A DNA stretch of 64,000 nucleotides, from the NCBI RefSeq assembly GCF_902686445.1, contig NC_062232.1, positions 34,862,454 to 34,926,453 on the forward strand, given 5' to 3'. Within the stretch, counting starts at the first letter, position 1, and each line of letters opens with the position of its first letter. The notes beneath the pieces were generated by a model. It had not been told where the DNA came from, searched no databases, and saw only the letters and a list, made by a program, of their open reading frames with translations. This DNA comes from Sciurus carolinensis (taxonomy: Eukaryota; Chordata; Mammalia; Rodentia; Sciuridae). This document shows positions 44,395-57,044 of the stretch, piece by piece. A program made the translations under genes and the position numbers.

Positions 44395-44840
44395 GGGCCT
44401 GTGAATTAATTGACAAAATATATATTAACAGGAGAAAGGTTTATTTCATGTGCATATAGGAAAGTTTGATAAGAGTTGACTTGCTGAACAGGTAAGTGTT
44501 TATATAAACCAGCTTAACAAAAGAAGGGGTTTTAGCACTTCAATGGATAACATGGAAGGCTCCACTAGATTTTTTCCCCCAACTGTTAAGGGGCAGTCTC
44601 TTTCTAGCTGGAAGATCCCTCCTCCCTCTGCCCTAGAGGGGAATTTATGGCAGCTGAATTCACACCTACTGGTGCTAAGTGTCAGTAATCTCCCAAACAG
44701 GAAACTCCCTAGGAGGGGGTTAGTGGCAGCTGCATTTTCAGGGGGCTCTGCCTACATTTAGATAAGGTTTCTTTCTGCAGCTGCTGTTTGTTCAGATGTT
44801 TTCAGTTTAAGATAATCTTCATTCCACTGGTGGGTTGTTG
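44395..44840. other. possible old LTR, unresolved
   Basis: 'ggagaaaggtttatttcatg' near the left and 'ctcccaaacaggaaactccc' in the middle suggest an LTR-like element, but I could not place it. Reported only so the stretch is not read as a gene. Confidence 0.25.
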
Positions 44841-44844
44841 TTCT

Positions 44845-46365
44845 CTCACTGTCATGTATTAAACATCACTAATGAGTTTACAGGTAGAGTTGCCTAAAGG
44901 AACAGGGACTGAAAAGAAGTCATCAGGATTTGCCCTATGGCCCTGGCTTCTGACAGTCCCCTCCCCCCCTGCCCCATGTGGGAGGCTTAATGACTGACCA
45001 CAACCAGTCCCAAGCAGCTCCAGCAGAGAGAGCACCTTTCCTGGCATTGCCCTGGCTGCAAAGTACCAGACAGGATGACACTTTACCCCAGTGATTATAT
45101 GCACCCTTCTCTGACTCATCTATGGCCAAGTGGAAGGAGTTCTCTGGCCCAGTCTAAGGCACATGCCCTCCTATGTGGAATGGGTTTTTCACAGGGTTCT
45201 GTTTGAAGAGGGAGGATTCCAGGAAGGGGAAAACACAAGTTATCCCTCTACTACTCTTTGCCTGCCTCTTTTGCCCTCTAATTTTTATTTCCATTGTAAT
45301 GAAACTATAGTAAAATAGCAGTGTTTTGGAAGTAAATGGTATAAAATCAGTGAGGTGGAATAACATCTGAAATTATGTGTAATGATTTGTTTTTCCCAAA
45401 CCTAGTGGTTCTTGTGTAAGTCCGGATCTTCTCTCTCTTCAGTTTTGTTTTGAGCTTTTGACTTGTTGCTGAGACACACAATAAGCCACTTCACCTTTCT
45501 ATCTGATAATTACACACCCTTAAATTAAGACAATGGTAGCTTCACAGGGGTGTATGAGGCCCAATTAATTAAGGCTTGTAAAACTCTTAGAGATCCTTGA
45601 ATCAAAAGCACTTCACGAAAGTGCAAAATGGCAATATTATGGATAAAGCTCATGACCATGAACTTCAGATCTTTGGATTGTATTGAAATTGGTATGAAGT
45701 GTCATTTGAAATATGTGAACTGGAACTTGGAAATCTTTTTAATATATAGAGAATATGTTGTATCATGGTTTGCTTTGTATCACAGCCTCTGAATACTTTC
45801 GAGGTTCTCTTTGACAGATGGTCAACTGAGGCGGGCTATCTAATTTAACTGAAAATTAACATTGGCAGCTGTTCCTGCTAAAAAGATAATCTGTCTCTCA
45901 AATTGAGGAGAGCAATGCTGACCCCTTTCCTACTCCTTTCCTATAATTGTGGGCAAATGACAGTTTTCCTCCTGTAAACACTAAACTCAGAGGCAGGCTC
46001 TTCATTCTAGGTCACATCAAATGGGGTTCACGGTTGCCCTCTATAGTAACAAGCACCGATAGCAGTTTTTGTACCTCTTTAACCCTGTTTTCACCATAGT
46101 ATTCATTGAATGAGATAGATCAACACTGGTCTTGTATTTAGTCTTAATACTCTCTAAAATCTTTCTTAAAATCTTTACCCCTAATGTAAAAAATTCCAAT
46201 CACTCCTGTTTGGAAGGCATGAATTACCTTACATTTTTGAATTTTCAGAATTTGGGGAAATACCTGTCTTAGATGGGATCCCCGTAACCAGATTCTGAGA
46301 TGGAGATTTGCCCATATGAAGTTTATTAGGAGGTATGAAGGAAGTACCATTAGGGAGAGGGAGAA
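44845..46365. other. unassigned stretch
   Basis: No element recognised. Frames at 44859-45366 overlap on both strands, lack domains and are probably chance in a locally GC-richer part. Confidence 0.4.
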
Positions 46366-46371
46366 GTTGTA

Positions 46372-47048
46372 CTGTGATGTATAAAAGTCCCTCTTATCCA
46401 TGAGGCATGTGTTCCAAGATCCCCAGTGGATGCCCCAAACCACAAATAGTACCAAACCCTATAATTTAATGCCTTTTCAATCTTACTAAATACTAATCAT
46501 ACAGAGGGATAATATTTTTTTTGTAGTTTGAAAATAATTCCAAACTAGCAGGAATTATTTTCCTTCTTTATAATTTCATGGATAGAAGGGTCCTTCTTAC
46601 TATAGATCTTAGCAACCTCAGCATTTGTTTCTTTCCTGAAGTTGAGAAATTTTCACTTAAATATAACACTTTAAGGCTTCTCTTTGGTGTTCCCAAATTG
46701 CCAGCATCACTACTCTTGTGCTTTAGGACCATTATTAAGTAAAATGAGGGTTACTTGAACATAAGCACTCTGATACCTCAATAGTCAATCTAATATTCAA
46801 GATGGCTATTAAGAGACTAATAGGGAGAGTATGTAGTGGAGATACAAGGGACAAATGGATGATTCATGTCCCAGGTAAGATAGAGTAGAATAGCACAAGA
46901 GTTTATCACACTACTCAGAATGGTGCACAATTTAAAACTTGCGAAGTATTTATTTCTGAAATTTTCCATTTAATCTTTTTGAACTGAAGTTGAACTTGGG
47001 TAACTAAAACCATGAAAAGTGAAAATGTGGATAGGAGGAAGACTACTG
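46372..47048 (+). mobile_element. Tigger (pogo-like) DNA transposon relic
   Basis: Flanked by TA (46370-46371 and 47049-47050). The left end 'aaaagtccctcttatccatg' pairs with the right end 'gtgaaaatgtggataggagg' as imperfect inverted repeats. The inside contains 'atcttagcaacctcagcatt', 'tgccagcatcactactcttg', 'atttaaaacttgcgaagtat', the wording of a known Tigger MITE group. No transposase frame. Confidence 0.8.
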
Positions 47049-47054
47049 TAGTTG

Positions 47055-47730
47055 TAATAGTGGCTTCACATATGCCATGAGAAGTTCTAGAATTGGACTG
47101 GCCTTTTGGAGATATCTTGAATTAAGGAAAATGGGACAAATTAAAGCAAGTTTGACTAGTGATTGCATGAGTCCTATCCCTAGGGAAGAGGAGAAACCTT
47201 GGATGAGGTAGAGATCAAGACATGGAGGACAAGTGCCTTGTTTTGAAGAGGAGAATGATGGTGTACTGCAGACCACTATTTTAGCAGAAAGTACAGTGAT
47301 GCCAAGCACCATTACCCCTACTGCTTTTTATCTAGAATAAACCCTGGTGACATTGCTACACATCTGCATCTTGCCTTTCATCTATGTATATATTCAAGGA
47401 TTTCTTGAGTACTTTACAAACATAGAATCCTAAGATATAGAACATCACAAAAAAGTTTCCTAGACCATGTCCCCTAATTCCTAGTCTCATCCCTATGGCT
47501 ACAGCAGAGCCAGGACTAGGGTAAGACAAATGAAGACAAAATGAAATTTAAGCTCAGATACTAAATTTAGGAGTACACAAAAAAACTTAAGAATCAGGAT
47601 ATGTAATATTTAATGTAATATTTTTAAAAATCAAATTTAGTGCAAAAAAGTTCTCAATGAACAAAATATCAGGCTCAGAATTATTGATTCTTCCTTTGGC
47701 CTCAGACCTTAATGTGACTCAGCTAAACAC
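47055..47730. other. unassigned stretch
   Basis: No element or exon recognised. Confidence 0.4.
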
Positions 47731-47737
47731 AGTTATT

Positions 47738-47960
47738 GCTTTTATTTATTTATTTATTTATTTGGTGTGGGGGGTACAGGGGATTGAACTCAGGAGCACT
47801 CAACCGCTGAGTCACATCCCCAGCCCTGTTTTGTATTTTACTTAGAGACAGGATCTCACTGAGTTGCTTAGTGCCTCGCTTTCACTGAGGCTGCCTTTGA
47901 ACTTGTGAATCTCCTGCCTCAGCCTCCTGAGCTTATAGGATTAGAGAGGCTTGCATGAGT
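47738..47960 (-). mobile_element. B1-dID composite SINE, antisense
   Basis: A (TTTA)n tail at 47740-47763, the ID half 'gggattgaactcaggagcac', 'aaccgctgagtcacatcccc', then the B1 half 'gaatctcctgcctcagcctc'. The far end of B1 is degraded. Confidence 0.92.
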
Positions 47961-48224
47961 CTGTCTTTATTTAAAATTTTCTTTTTTGTGGATTTTTGCA
48001 TTAATTTTAGCTTTTAAAAATAATACATTAAAATATTAGCGATCCTGATAATTGAATTTTTTATTTCCCACTTAAATTTTGTGCCCAACTTGAGTGCCTT
48101 GCTTGTCTCTCTCTAGTCCTAGCCTGGAGATGTAGCTGCCATTATATGTTCAGTTAATCAGCTTCCAGGCCATTAACATTTTTTTCATGTAGATATATGT
48201 TGTCATCAGCAATCTTGTTGACTT

Positions 48225-48950
48225 TATTTCTGAGATTCCCCAGTCCCCATGCATCTCTGCATTCTACTACTACCTGCCAAATCAAGTCATCATCTTCTCA
48301 CTGGGACTGTTGCAGTAGACTTCTAACTGGTCTAACAGTTTCTATTCTTGTCCCTCTTGAGTCCTTTCTTCATCCTGCAGAGTGGTATTTTAAAAACATA
48401 ACTCAAATCACATCACTCCCTTTTTCACCCAAATATCTTCCTATATCACATAGAATAAAGTTTTCAATATGTCCGACCACATCCCTATATGAGCTTGGCT
48501 CTGCCTGTTTCTCTGTCTTCATTATGATTCTTCTTTCCATGGCTCACTGAACTCAAGGCACACTGGTTTCTTTGCTTCTCTGAAAGGCTTAAGCTTCTTC
48601 TTACCCTACCATGGACTCATTCCTACTGTTCCTTCTGAATGGCCTCTGTCTGTCCTCAGCTCTACATGGCTCCATCCTTTTGTCATTCAGGCCTCATGCT
48701 TTTCCAATTACTTAAACTAAAAAGTTCCTGATCACATTTGAACATATCCTGGTTTGTGTTTCTCCCTGCGTTTATTGCTGTTGGACATTTTTTAGTGCTT
48801 ATTTGTATACATTCTGCTTGTCTCTACTAGAATATAAACCCCATGAATATAGGACACTGTTAGGATCTTGTAGTCTTGCTTACTGCCTTATCCCTAGCAC
48901 TTAAAATTGAGCCTCACAAGTTGAGGTTTAATAAATGTTTCCTGAAGAAC
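48225..48950 (+). repeat. long L2 LINE 3' segment (about 720 bp)
   Basis: Runs through the ORF2 tail ('ctgggactgttgcagtagac', 'ttctaactggtctaacagtt', 'aatcacatcactcccttttt', 'agaataaagttttcaatatg') to the 3' end ('atataaaccccatgaatata', 'gaggtttaataaatgtttcc'). The 117-codon frame at 48197-48550 lies over it and may be a remnant of ORF2, but it shows no intact motif. Confidence 0.82.
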
Positions 48951-49004
48951 TTAATGTAGCCATATTAAATATATAGGAATTTTTTCTGTGTGCAGGTTTT
49001 TCTT

Positions 49005-50330
49005 ATTTCTTTTTTAATAGACTTACTTTTATAGCAGTTTTGGATTCACAGCAAAAGTGAGCAGAACATACATATGCTCCAAATACCTGCTAGCCTTATA
49101 CATGCACAACATCCCCCAATATCAACATCTCTCACCACAAAGTTACTTTTTTTTTTACAATTGATAAAGCTATATTGACACATTGTTATCATGCAAAGTC
49201 TACGATCTACATTAGGGATGTAGGCTACATTAGGGATGGAATTGTACATTTGAAGGTTTGGACACTTGTATAATGACAAGTATCTACCATTCCTGTATTA
49301 TACAGGGTAATTTCACTGCCATAAACTCTTGTTTTACCTATTCATCTCTCCCTCCTGATCCCTGCAAACTATTGATCTTTTTAAACTGTCTCCAAAGTTG
49401 TGCCTTTTCCAGAATGTCATATAGTTGCAATCATAGAGTATGTAGCCTTTTCAAATTGACATCTTTCACTTAGGAATATGCATTTAAGCATTCTCTACAT
49501 CTTTTCATGGCTTAAGAACTCATTTCTTTTTAGTATTGAACAATATTCCATTTTCTGAATGTACCACTTTAGTCATTCACCTGCTGAAGGCCATCTTGGT
49601 TACTTCCAAGTTTTGGCAATTGAATAAAGCAGCTATAAACATCTGTGTGCAGGTTTTTGTGTGGGTAACTCTGTTGGGTAAGTACCAAGGAGCATGATTA
49701 CCAGATCATATTATAGAAAGATGTTTAGTTTTGTAAGAAACTACCAAACTGTCTTCCAAGATGGTTGCTCCCTTTTGCATTCTTGCCAACAGCAAATGAG
49801 AGTTCTAATAGCTCCATATCCTCACCAGCATTTGATGTTGCCAATGTGTTGAATTTTGGTCACCCCAAAAGGTGAGTAATGGTATCTCATTGTATAATTT
49901 GGAATTCTTCACTGACAAAGGATGTTAAGCATCTTTCTAAATGCTCATTTCATCTGTATATTTTTTTTGGTGCGATGTCTGTTCATGGTTTTCTAATTTT
50001 TAAATCAAGCTATTCATTTTCTTACTGGTGAGTTTTAAAATTTCTTTGCATTTCTGTGTTAGAACTTCATCAGATATGTATTTGGGAAATACTTTCTCCC
50101 AGTTGTGGCTGTTTTTTCATTCTATTGAGAGTTTTGCAGAGCTGATATTTTTAATTTTAATGAAGTCCAGTTTGTGGAATCTAAAAGTTATCATCACATT
50201 CACATACCCAAGGTCATCTAGAATTTCTCCTTTATCATCTCCAAAGAGTTTTATGGTTTTGCATTTTACATTTAGGTAACTTTTATGAATTTATTTTTGA
50301 ACATTGTTCTAAATTTTCCACTCAATAATG
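49005..50330 (-). mobile_element. old L1 3' half, antisense
   Basis: 3' UTR text 'gcagttttggattcacagca' and 'aacatcccccaatatcaaca', then ORF2 tail equivalents 'cattcacctgctgaaggcca' and 'gataaagcagctataaac'-like sequence, then 'gaacttcatcagatatgtat' and 'actttctcccagttgtggct'. All frames carry stops. Confidence 0.8.
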
Positions 50331-50389
50331 AATTCTTAAAATCTATTTTTCTCCTCCTCTCCCCCATGGAAAATTTATATATAAAATAT

Positions 50390-51150
50390 CACACTTTTTC
50401 CCATTTATTGATTGGATTATTTTATTTTTGGGGTGTTAAAGTTTTTGAGTTCTTTATATATCCTGGAGATGAATGCTCTATCTGAGGTGCAAGTGCCAAA
50501 GATTTTCTACCATTCTGTAGGCTCTCTCTTCATGCTCTTGATTGTTTCCTTTGCTGTAAAGAAGCTTTTTAGTTTGATGCCATCCAATTTATTTATTTTA
50601 GATTTTACTTCTTGCACTTTAGGAGTCTTGTTAAGGAAGTCAGTTCCAGAGCCAACACATTGGAGTATTGGGTCTACATTTTCTTCTAGCATGTGTAGGG
50701 TTTCTGGTCTAATTCCTAGGTCTTTGATCCACTTTGAGTTGAGTTTTGTGCAAGGTGAGAGATAGGGATTAAATTTCATTCTACTATGTATGGATTTCCA
50801 GTTTTCCCAGCACCACTTGTTGAAGAGACTATCTTTTCTCCAAAGTATGTTTTTGTCTAGTATGAGATAACTGTATTTATGTAGGTTTGTCTCTGTGTCT
50901 CCTATTTTATTCCATTGGTCTTCCTGTCTGTTTTGGTGCCAATACCATGCTGTTTTTGTTACTATAGCTCTGTAGTATAATTTAAGGCCTGGTATTGTGA
51001 TGCCTTCTGCTTCATTTTTTTCGCTGAGTATGGCTTTGGCTATTCTGGGCCTCTTATTTTTCCAAATGAATTTCATGACTTTTTTCTATTTCTATGTAGA
51101 TTGTCATTGGAATTTTAATAGGAATTGCATTAAATCTGTATAGTGCTAAA
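50390..51150 (-). mobile_element. L1 internal ORF2 fragment, missing its 3' end
   Basis: Covers part of ORF2 from 'tgattggattattttatttt' to 'ggaattgcattaaatctgta'. The 189-codon minus frame 51076-50507 is open and matches the region C-terminal to the RT core ([16 protein letters not shown], then [13 protein letters not shown]). The expected L1 3' UTR is absent on the left, where an older L1 begins at once. Confidence 0.85.
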
Positions 51151-51174
51151 TTTTCACTGTTGTTATTGCTCTAT

Positions 51175-51775
51175 ATAATTTCATCATATGTATATACCAG
51201 TTCTTACTGATGTGGTATATTCAGTGATAAACATTTGGGTTTTTCCTTCTGTTTTTTTAAATATTGCGGGCAATGCCACATCATTGTCCACATCTTCTTG
51301 TGGATGTATACAGTTATCTCTCCAAAGGAGGTGCCTAGAAGTGGAACTGCTACTTCAGAATAGATGCACTTTTTCAGCCCCAATAGATACTGGTAGAATG
51401 AGTGCTGTCCATAATGACTGACCCAACTTGCTCCTACAAGCAGAGAATGACAGTATCTGATTTGCCACAACCCAATCAACATTTGATGTTGACTAACTTT
51501 GCCAATCTTATGGTTGAAAAATGGTATCACATTTAAATTATTCTCTTCTTATTATCAGCAAGGATGAATATCTTTTCACATGATTATTGATTTTTTAATA
51601 TTTAATCTTCAATTAAATGACTATTTCTTATCCTTTGCTCATTTTTTTTCTGTAAAATTTGTCTTTTTCTTGTTAATATGAAGGAGTTCTTTACCCTGGA
51701 TATTAATTTTTGACTGTCATATTTATTACAAATACTTTATCCCAGTCTCTTTGTTGTCTTTAAAATTGTTTATGA
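51175..51775 (-). mobile_element. very old L1 3' end, antisense
   Basis: 'gcgggcaatgccacatcatt', 'cctagaagtggaactgctac' (the L1M-type ORF2 tail), 'ggttgaaaaatggtatcaca', 'atggaggagttctttaccc'-like text. No frames left. Confidence 0.65.
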
Positions 51776-51789
51776 TATATGCTGCCATA

Positions 51790-52340
51790 TAGAAGTTTTT
51801 AATGTGCCTAAAGTTAAATACATTATTCTTTTTTCCTTTACTCTTCCTGGTTTTGGGTATTAAGAGGGTTTTCTCTAGTCCTGGGTTTCAAAGCTGTCAC
51901 TATATATATTATACTAAATTTTAATATGTATTTGTTGACTTATTTATAGGTCTTTTACTGACTGGAATTTATATTTCTGAATGATGTGAAGGCCCTTTTT
52001 TGCTTTTATAAATTAATGTATTTCTAATTTTTTACTTATGCCCTGCATATTAACTTGTTTCTCCACTGAGTTAATCTTTGCTATTGGGCATGAGGGGGTT
52101 GTTACTGGGTCTACAGGGTCTGGGCCACCCAATTACTATTCTGCATTAACACTTAGGTCCTTAGTATTCATTGGCTAAAAATGAGGATACCAAATCACTA
52201 AATGCTCAGGATGATGAAAAAATCTGCTATTTGAGTGCAGGATATCCAATTTCAAACATTCCTAGATCTAGATTGGAGAAAATACTCCTCAAAGGTCCTC
52301 AAGGAAGGGAATGTAGTGCTTTGCCTTTGCAATATGACAG
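51790..52340. other. unassigned stretch
   Basis: Possibly more old L1, but I cannot support it. Frame 52171-52416 overlaps the next MIR and is not gene-like. Confidence 0.35.
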
Positions 52341-52344
52341 GGCT

Positions 52345-52545
52345 GAGTTTGATTGCCCAGGACTGGCTAGCTCTGCCATTTTCATTTGTGTGATCCTGGG
52401 CACATTGAGTCCCTAATACTCAATTTCCTTTTCCTTAATAAAGGTATTAATAGTTCTTATTTTCTTGTAAGTTGTAAAGACCTGAGATAATACTTATAAT
52501 GTACTTGGCATATGTTTTGTGCCTAATCATGCTAACCATTATTGT
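52345..52545 (+). repeat. MIR SINE
   Basis: 'gctgagtttgattgcccagg', 'tttgtgtgatcctgggcaca', 'tactcaatttccttttcctt', 'aagacctgagataatactta', 'gtacttggcatatgttttgt' keep the whole MIR order. Confidence 0.8.
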
Positions 52546-52549
52546 TTCT

Positions 52550-53200
52550 AGTTATTACAGTGACTTCAGCAGAGATGTGAATATTTGGGGAATGGGTGCA
52601 CTGAATTAAGAATTGAGAAATGGCAATCATTCTTGCTGGCTTGAGGTGGGAGTGATAAGAGGTTGTTGGCACCCTCAGAGAAGCCCAGGTGAGGTGTTGG
52701 AGCTGGCAAAAACTGTCAAACACCCATACAAGACTAAAAGAAAAGCACCTGGGGCTCTAGGTTGTTGCCTTGTTAAATAAAACCATGAGTCATGATCTTG
52801 GGAAACACTGTGGGAACCCACAGAAGGAATGTATTAACAGATGCTCCATTGTCTGAGAGAAAATAAACTGGGGATATCTTCAGATAGAGGTAGAACAAGT
52901 TATCGCATGGAAATGACATAATAGGTCATGATAGAAAACTGGCTAGGACCAAAGCCTGGAGCAGCAAAAAGGAACTCAAAGGGATGCCAAACCAAGGCAC
53001 ACCTGGAGAATCATCATGGGCTGCCATAAGCCTCATTAATTGGTACCAGGAAGCCTTGCCCTAGTCTCTTGATAAAGCACAGTAGCACTCATTTTGTGGG
53101 TATGTTCAGGCTGAAATGTTCAATTGTTATGAAAACCAAAAAGAAGGAGTGGGTTCTGAAGAATGCGGTCACAGATCATGCCTGGATGACCTATGATATG
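52550..53200. other. unassigned stretch
   Basis: No element or exon recognised. Confidence 0.4.
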
Positions 53201-53204
53201 AGAG

Positions 53205-53385
53205 TTGTTTAGACCCATTGCACTAAAAGTGGAGTCCGTAGACCAGCATCTTAGGCGTCATCTAAATGCTTGAAATGGACTCTTGAGGTTCATCCCAGAC
53301 CTACTGAATTGGTCTTCATTTTGTGACAATCCCTAGATGATTTTAATATTTCCTAAAGCTTCTGAATCTGTTTATGCAGACCTGA
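53205..53385 (+). mobile_element. MER5-like hAT-Charlie MITE relic
   Basis: 'gtggagtccgtagaccagca', 'catcccagacctactgaatt', 'gacaatccctagatgatttt' match the MER5 layout, about 180 bp. Confidence 0.65.
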
Positions 53386-53818
53386 GCCAGGATTAAGTGG
53401 AAGGAGGAATTTCTTAAAAGAGTCATATATTTCAAAAAGTGAATACATATAACTATGCCCTCTAAGACAGGTTTTACTCCAAGATTTCAAATAATTATAT
53501 TCCAGAACTATAGCATTTATTACTTGGGCAGGTAAAAAAATCCTTTGGTTTAGAATTATTTTAATACTCAAATAATCAAACTTTTTAAACTTTAGATAAG
53601 CTAGGAATACTAGTTCAATTTTTCAATAGGGCAAAAGGCTTATCAATATTAAGAAGTATTATCTTTAATTCTTTTGTCTCCAATGAGAATCATGCTTAAT
53701 TATCAAAATGCTGAATAAGAAAAATGCCTATTAGATGTTGACTGAGATAATTAAATCTACCCAACTGAAGAATTTTGCTCAATTGGGATCATCGCAATCA
53801 TTATTTCCTAACTTTAAA

Positions 53819-53822
53819 GATA

Positions 53823-53880
<58 letters not shown>

Positions 53881-53887
53881 TATATTT
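53819..53887. repeat. (TA)n microsatellite with symmetric CA and TG interruptions
   Basis: Two flanking (TA)n blocks around 'tacatatatata' and 'tatatgtatata' interruptions; the whole is nearly palindromic. The frame at 53775-54008 crosses it and is not coding. Confidence 0.93.
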
Positions 53888-54002
53888 CATCTTGGTAATC
53901 CCAGGGAAAAGTGAAGTGCCTGGGTGCAAATCCATTTCATTCCAGTTGTTAATTTTGACGACAACTACAACTTCACTTGGCTCTTTATCTTCTAAGAGAG
54001 CA

Positions 54003-54190
54003 TTCTAAAGGCATGGTCCCCAGGTCAGCAATATCAGCATCATCTGGGAACTTGTAGAAATGCAAATTCTCTGGCCCTACCTAAGCCCTACTGAACTAGA
54101 ACCTCTTGGGGTGAAGCCCAGCAATCAAAAGCTTAACAATCCTTCCAGGTGCTTCTCATTTACTCTGAAGTTTAAGAACCATTGTTCTTA
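54003..54190 (+). mobile_element. MER5-like hAT-Charlie MITE relic
   Basis: 'agcatcatctgggaacttgt', 'agaaatgcaaattctctggc', 'cctactgaactagaacctct', 'caggtgcttctcatttactc' and 'taagaaccattg' follow MER5A in order. Confidence 0.82.
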
Positions 54191-54224
54191 GCCACATGGT
54201 CCAAGAGATAAGATGCCAAATGCA

Positions 54225-54420
54225 TAAGCAATGGAAAGAATGTAAAAGTTGATCCATAAGTTGAGGGTTCTAGACCAGTTTGTGAGACTTGGTTGTATGA
54301 CCTTGCATATGGCATTGCATTGCTCTGGACTTTAGTTTTTTGATTTTTAAAATGAAAGAATTGGAATAGATGATAAAGTTCCTTAAGTCTCTGATAGATG
54401 GATCACATGTGGCAATTGGA
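54225..54420 (+). repeat. MIR SINE, weak
   Basis: 'gagggttctagaccagtttg', 'ttggttgtatgaccttgcat', 'aaaatgaaagaattggaata' resemble MIR. Confidence 0.5.
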
Positions 54421-54424
54421 AAAA

Positions 54425-54975
54425 AAATGGATTATTACCCAGGCATTTCCTGCTGGAATTATCAGGGTAAAAAGAAAAATCTAGAAATACCTTTAATATT
54501 AAGGTACAGATTTTGAGGTAATGCCAATTGAACAAATTTTAATTAAGTAGATTTAATGATCTTCCATTTACATATCAGATGTTTGTCAGTGAGATAACAT
54601 TGCTAATTAAGATATAATCATTTATGGATCCACTTTGCTACAAGTATGATATTTAACTCCATGTATAGTAAAGGGTTGTAAATTCTAGCTTAATAACCTT
54701 ACTTCTGAAACATTTCGGATTTCACTTTGAAATTATAAGAAATATGTCCCCATATGGCTAAAATTGTTATCATAAAGTAAATGTAGTCAAACCCATTTTA
54801 TTTTTAGTACACTGTTTATGTGTGTGTTTTTTTTTTAATGTGAGTCATTAGAAGCTGTAGGATGATATCGGCTGTCAGCAACAAAGGACTATACCTTGAT
54901 ACCAGGAAAAAAAGATTGTTTATCTCTGAGAACATGGAGAAAACTGTGGAAGTAGATCCAAGTACCAGGACAGGG
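54425..54975. other. unassigned stretch
   Basis: No element recognised. Confidence 0.4.
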
Positions 54976-54979
54976 CCAT

Positions 54980-55323
54980 TGCTATAGTTTGGATCTTGAA
55001 TGACAAAGGCCTGTGTGTTAGAGGTTTTGTTCCCAGTCTGTGGTGCTATTGGGAGGTGGTAGAACCTTTAAGAGGTGGGGCCTAGTAAGAGGAAGTTAGG
55101 TCACTGGGGGAGTGCCCTTTCTCTTTGCTTCCAAGCTACCATGAAGTAAACAAGCCTCCTCTGCCATGCACTCCCACCATGATGTGCTTTGCTACTAAAG
55201 GCCCAAAGCAATAGGGTCAAGTGATCCTGGACTCGAACTTCTGAAACTGTGAGCCAAAATAAACCTTTACTCCTTTCAATTTGATTGTCTTAGGTATTTT
55301 GATGTAGTAAAAGAAAGATAACA
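54980..55323 (+). mobile_element. MaLR LTR, sense, complete
   Basis: Starts TGCTATAGTTTGGATC and ends GATAACA. 'aagaggtggggcctagtaag', 'gtgagccaaaataaaccttt' (with AATAAA) and 'gattgtcttaggtatttt' are the standard MaLR order. Confidence 0.85.
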
Positions 55324-55329
55324 GTCATT

Positions 55330-55758
55330 TAGCAAAGAGGACATCATTGTATTGCTGTGTATGACCATTGAGGTTGCTACTGGTAGCTTTCAGTCATGAA
55401 AATATAAAATTATGTTGTGTATCCCTTTTAAAAGATGGAGAAGATTGTGTATTTTAAAAAATTATTCCCATAAAAGTCTTATTTCTCAAAGAATTATGTT
55501 TTGGTTATCTGGAAGTTGATATTACAAGCACAGTCCTTTAACTAATGATGACGGATTAATAATTACACAGAAATAAAAGGTAAATAAGCAGCAAATGGAG
55601 ACATAATATATCAAATAATCTTGTAAAGGGCATAATATGTTTTAAAAATAGTTTTTATTGAAATGCTTTGAAATAAGATATTTGGAGGTGTAAATTCAGG
55701 TATATTCAGTGCATTATGGTTGATCTGTTTGAGTTCTATAGGCATAGGCATAAAAGAG
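55330..55758. other. unassigned stretch
   Basis: No element or exon recognised. Confidence 0.4.
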
Positions 55759-55767
55759 AATTCTTTT

Positions 55768-55900
55768 TTTAAATTTATTTTTATTGTAAACAAATGGGAT
55801 ACATGTTGTTTCTCTGGTTGTACATGAAGTAAAGGCATACCATTTGTGTAATCATACATTTACATAGGGTAATGGTGTTCGATTCATTCTGTTATTTTTG
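55768..55900 (-). mobile_element. young L1, severely 5'-truncated, antisense
   Basis: About 130 bp: 'ttattgtaaacaaatgggat', 'acatgttgtttctctggttg', 'cataccatttgtgtaatcat', 'gattcattctgttattttt'. Nearly identical to the last bases of the L1 copies at 19.25 and 21.95 kb, so it is from the same young family. A short AATTCTTTT repeat (55759-55767 and 55905-55913) may be the target duplication. Confidence 0.9.
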
Positions 55901-55914
55901 AGACAATTCTTTTA

Positions 55915-57040
55915 TTAAGCTATCATGGTTTCCCCCAGAGATTGTTCCAAGAGGTGAGGACTAGGAATCAAATCTTTAAAATATAACAGATATTAACACC
56001 TAGGTCTTGGGGAAATAGAATACAGCCATTGTTATCATTTGTCAATTACAGGGCAAGAGATCCACCCCATCACCAAAAGTCAGGGGACCTGGGCTCTTAG
56101 AGTGATTGCATGACTTTGGAAGATTTATAGATACTCTTTGGGTTTCCCTTTGCACCATGGTAGAAACATGAAGACTGGATAAATATGTTCAGACTAGGTT
56201 AGATAAAGTAAGACCAGACCTATATAAACTATAAGACCATAACCTACATCTAGGTTAAAAACTATAGAAAATATAAGACTCTCTTCAGAACTGGGATCCC
56301 ATAATTTTTTATTATGCCCACCGGCCTATCTCAGACACATTTTGTCATGGTCATGTTTAATGGTTTCACTCCTTCAAACTTTGTCTGAAGTATCTCACTC
56401 TTTGACTTCTACCTTCTATGTTTTTAATTTACTTTTTCAAATATATTCACTCTAAGAACACCTAATAGATCCTTATAAGCCTTCATTCAAATCTATTGTA
56501 TATGATTATAATCTTCCCTTGGCTAGGTCTTCAACTTCCTTACCTCTTTCTTCCACCATCACAATGACTTGGTCAAACCAAACTCGGATGTCTGAGGTCA
56601 ATCTCTCTGGTAAACAGACTCAGATTTTCAGGCAAGAGGTTTGTGGAGGAGTACTTTTGTGAACATCTTGTAGGAGAGGTGAGAAAGCAAGATTGGGCAG
56701 AGGCAGAAGTTGAACCAAATGTAGCTGTATCAACTGATGCAATTTTCAGACGCATCTATTAAGCCTATGTTGTCTTCTGAAGAGCTGAACAGAACCATCC
56801 TAACTTAGGTGAAGGTGACCTGGATTTTTTCTTCTTTTAATTGGCAAGTCATTAAATGAAGGATGCTCTGGAAGCAGGTGTGTGGTAATCTTCACCTAAG
56901 GGCAATTCCTGGAGAGTGGTTCAGCTGAGAGTTGTTGGCCTCCAAGACTCTACACAGTGGGAAGAATGAGTTCCTCAGTTTTGGAGAGTGAATCTGGGCA
57001 ATGAAGTTGTGTCCAGAATACCTAGGTAAGGCCAAGTTTC
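55915..57040. other. unassigned stretch
   Basis: No element or exon recognised. Confidence 0.4.
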
Positions 57041-57044
57041 TACC

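Noticed and set aside
44859..45366. Overlapping frames on both strands suggesting a small gene
   Set aside because: No motif, splice signals or codon bias; consistent with chance in a slightly GC-richer patch.
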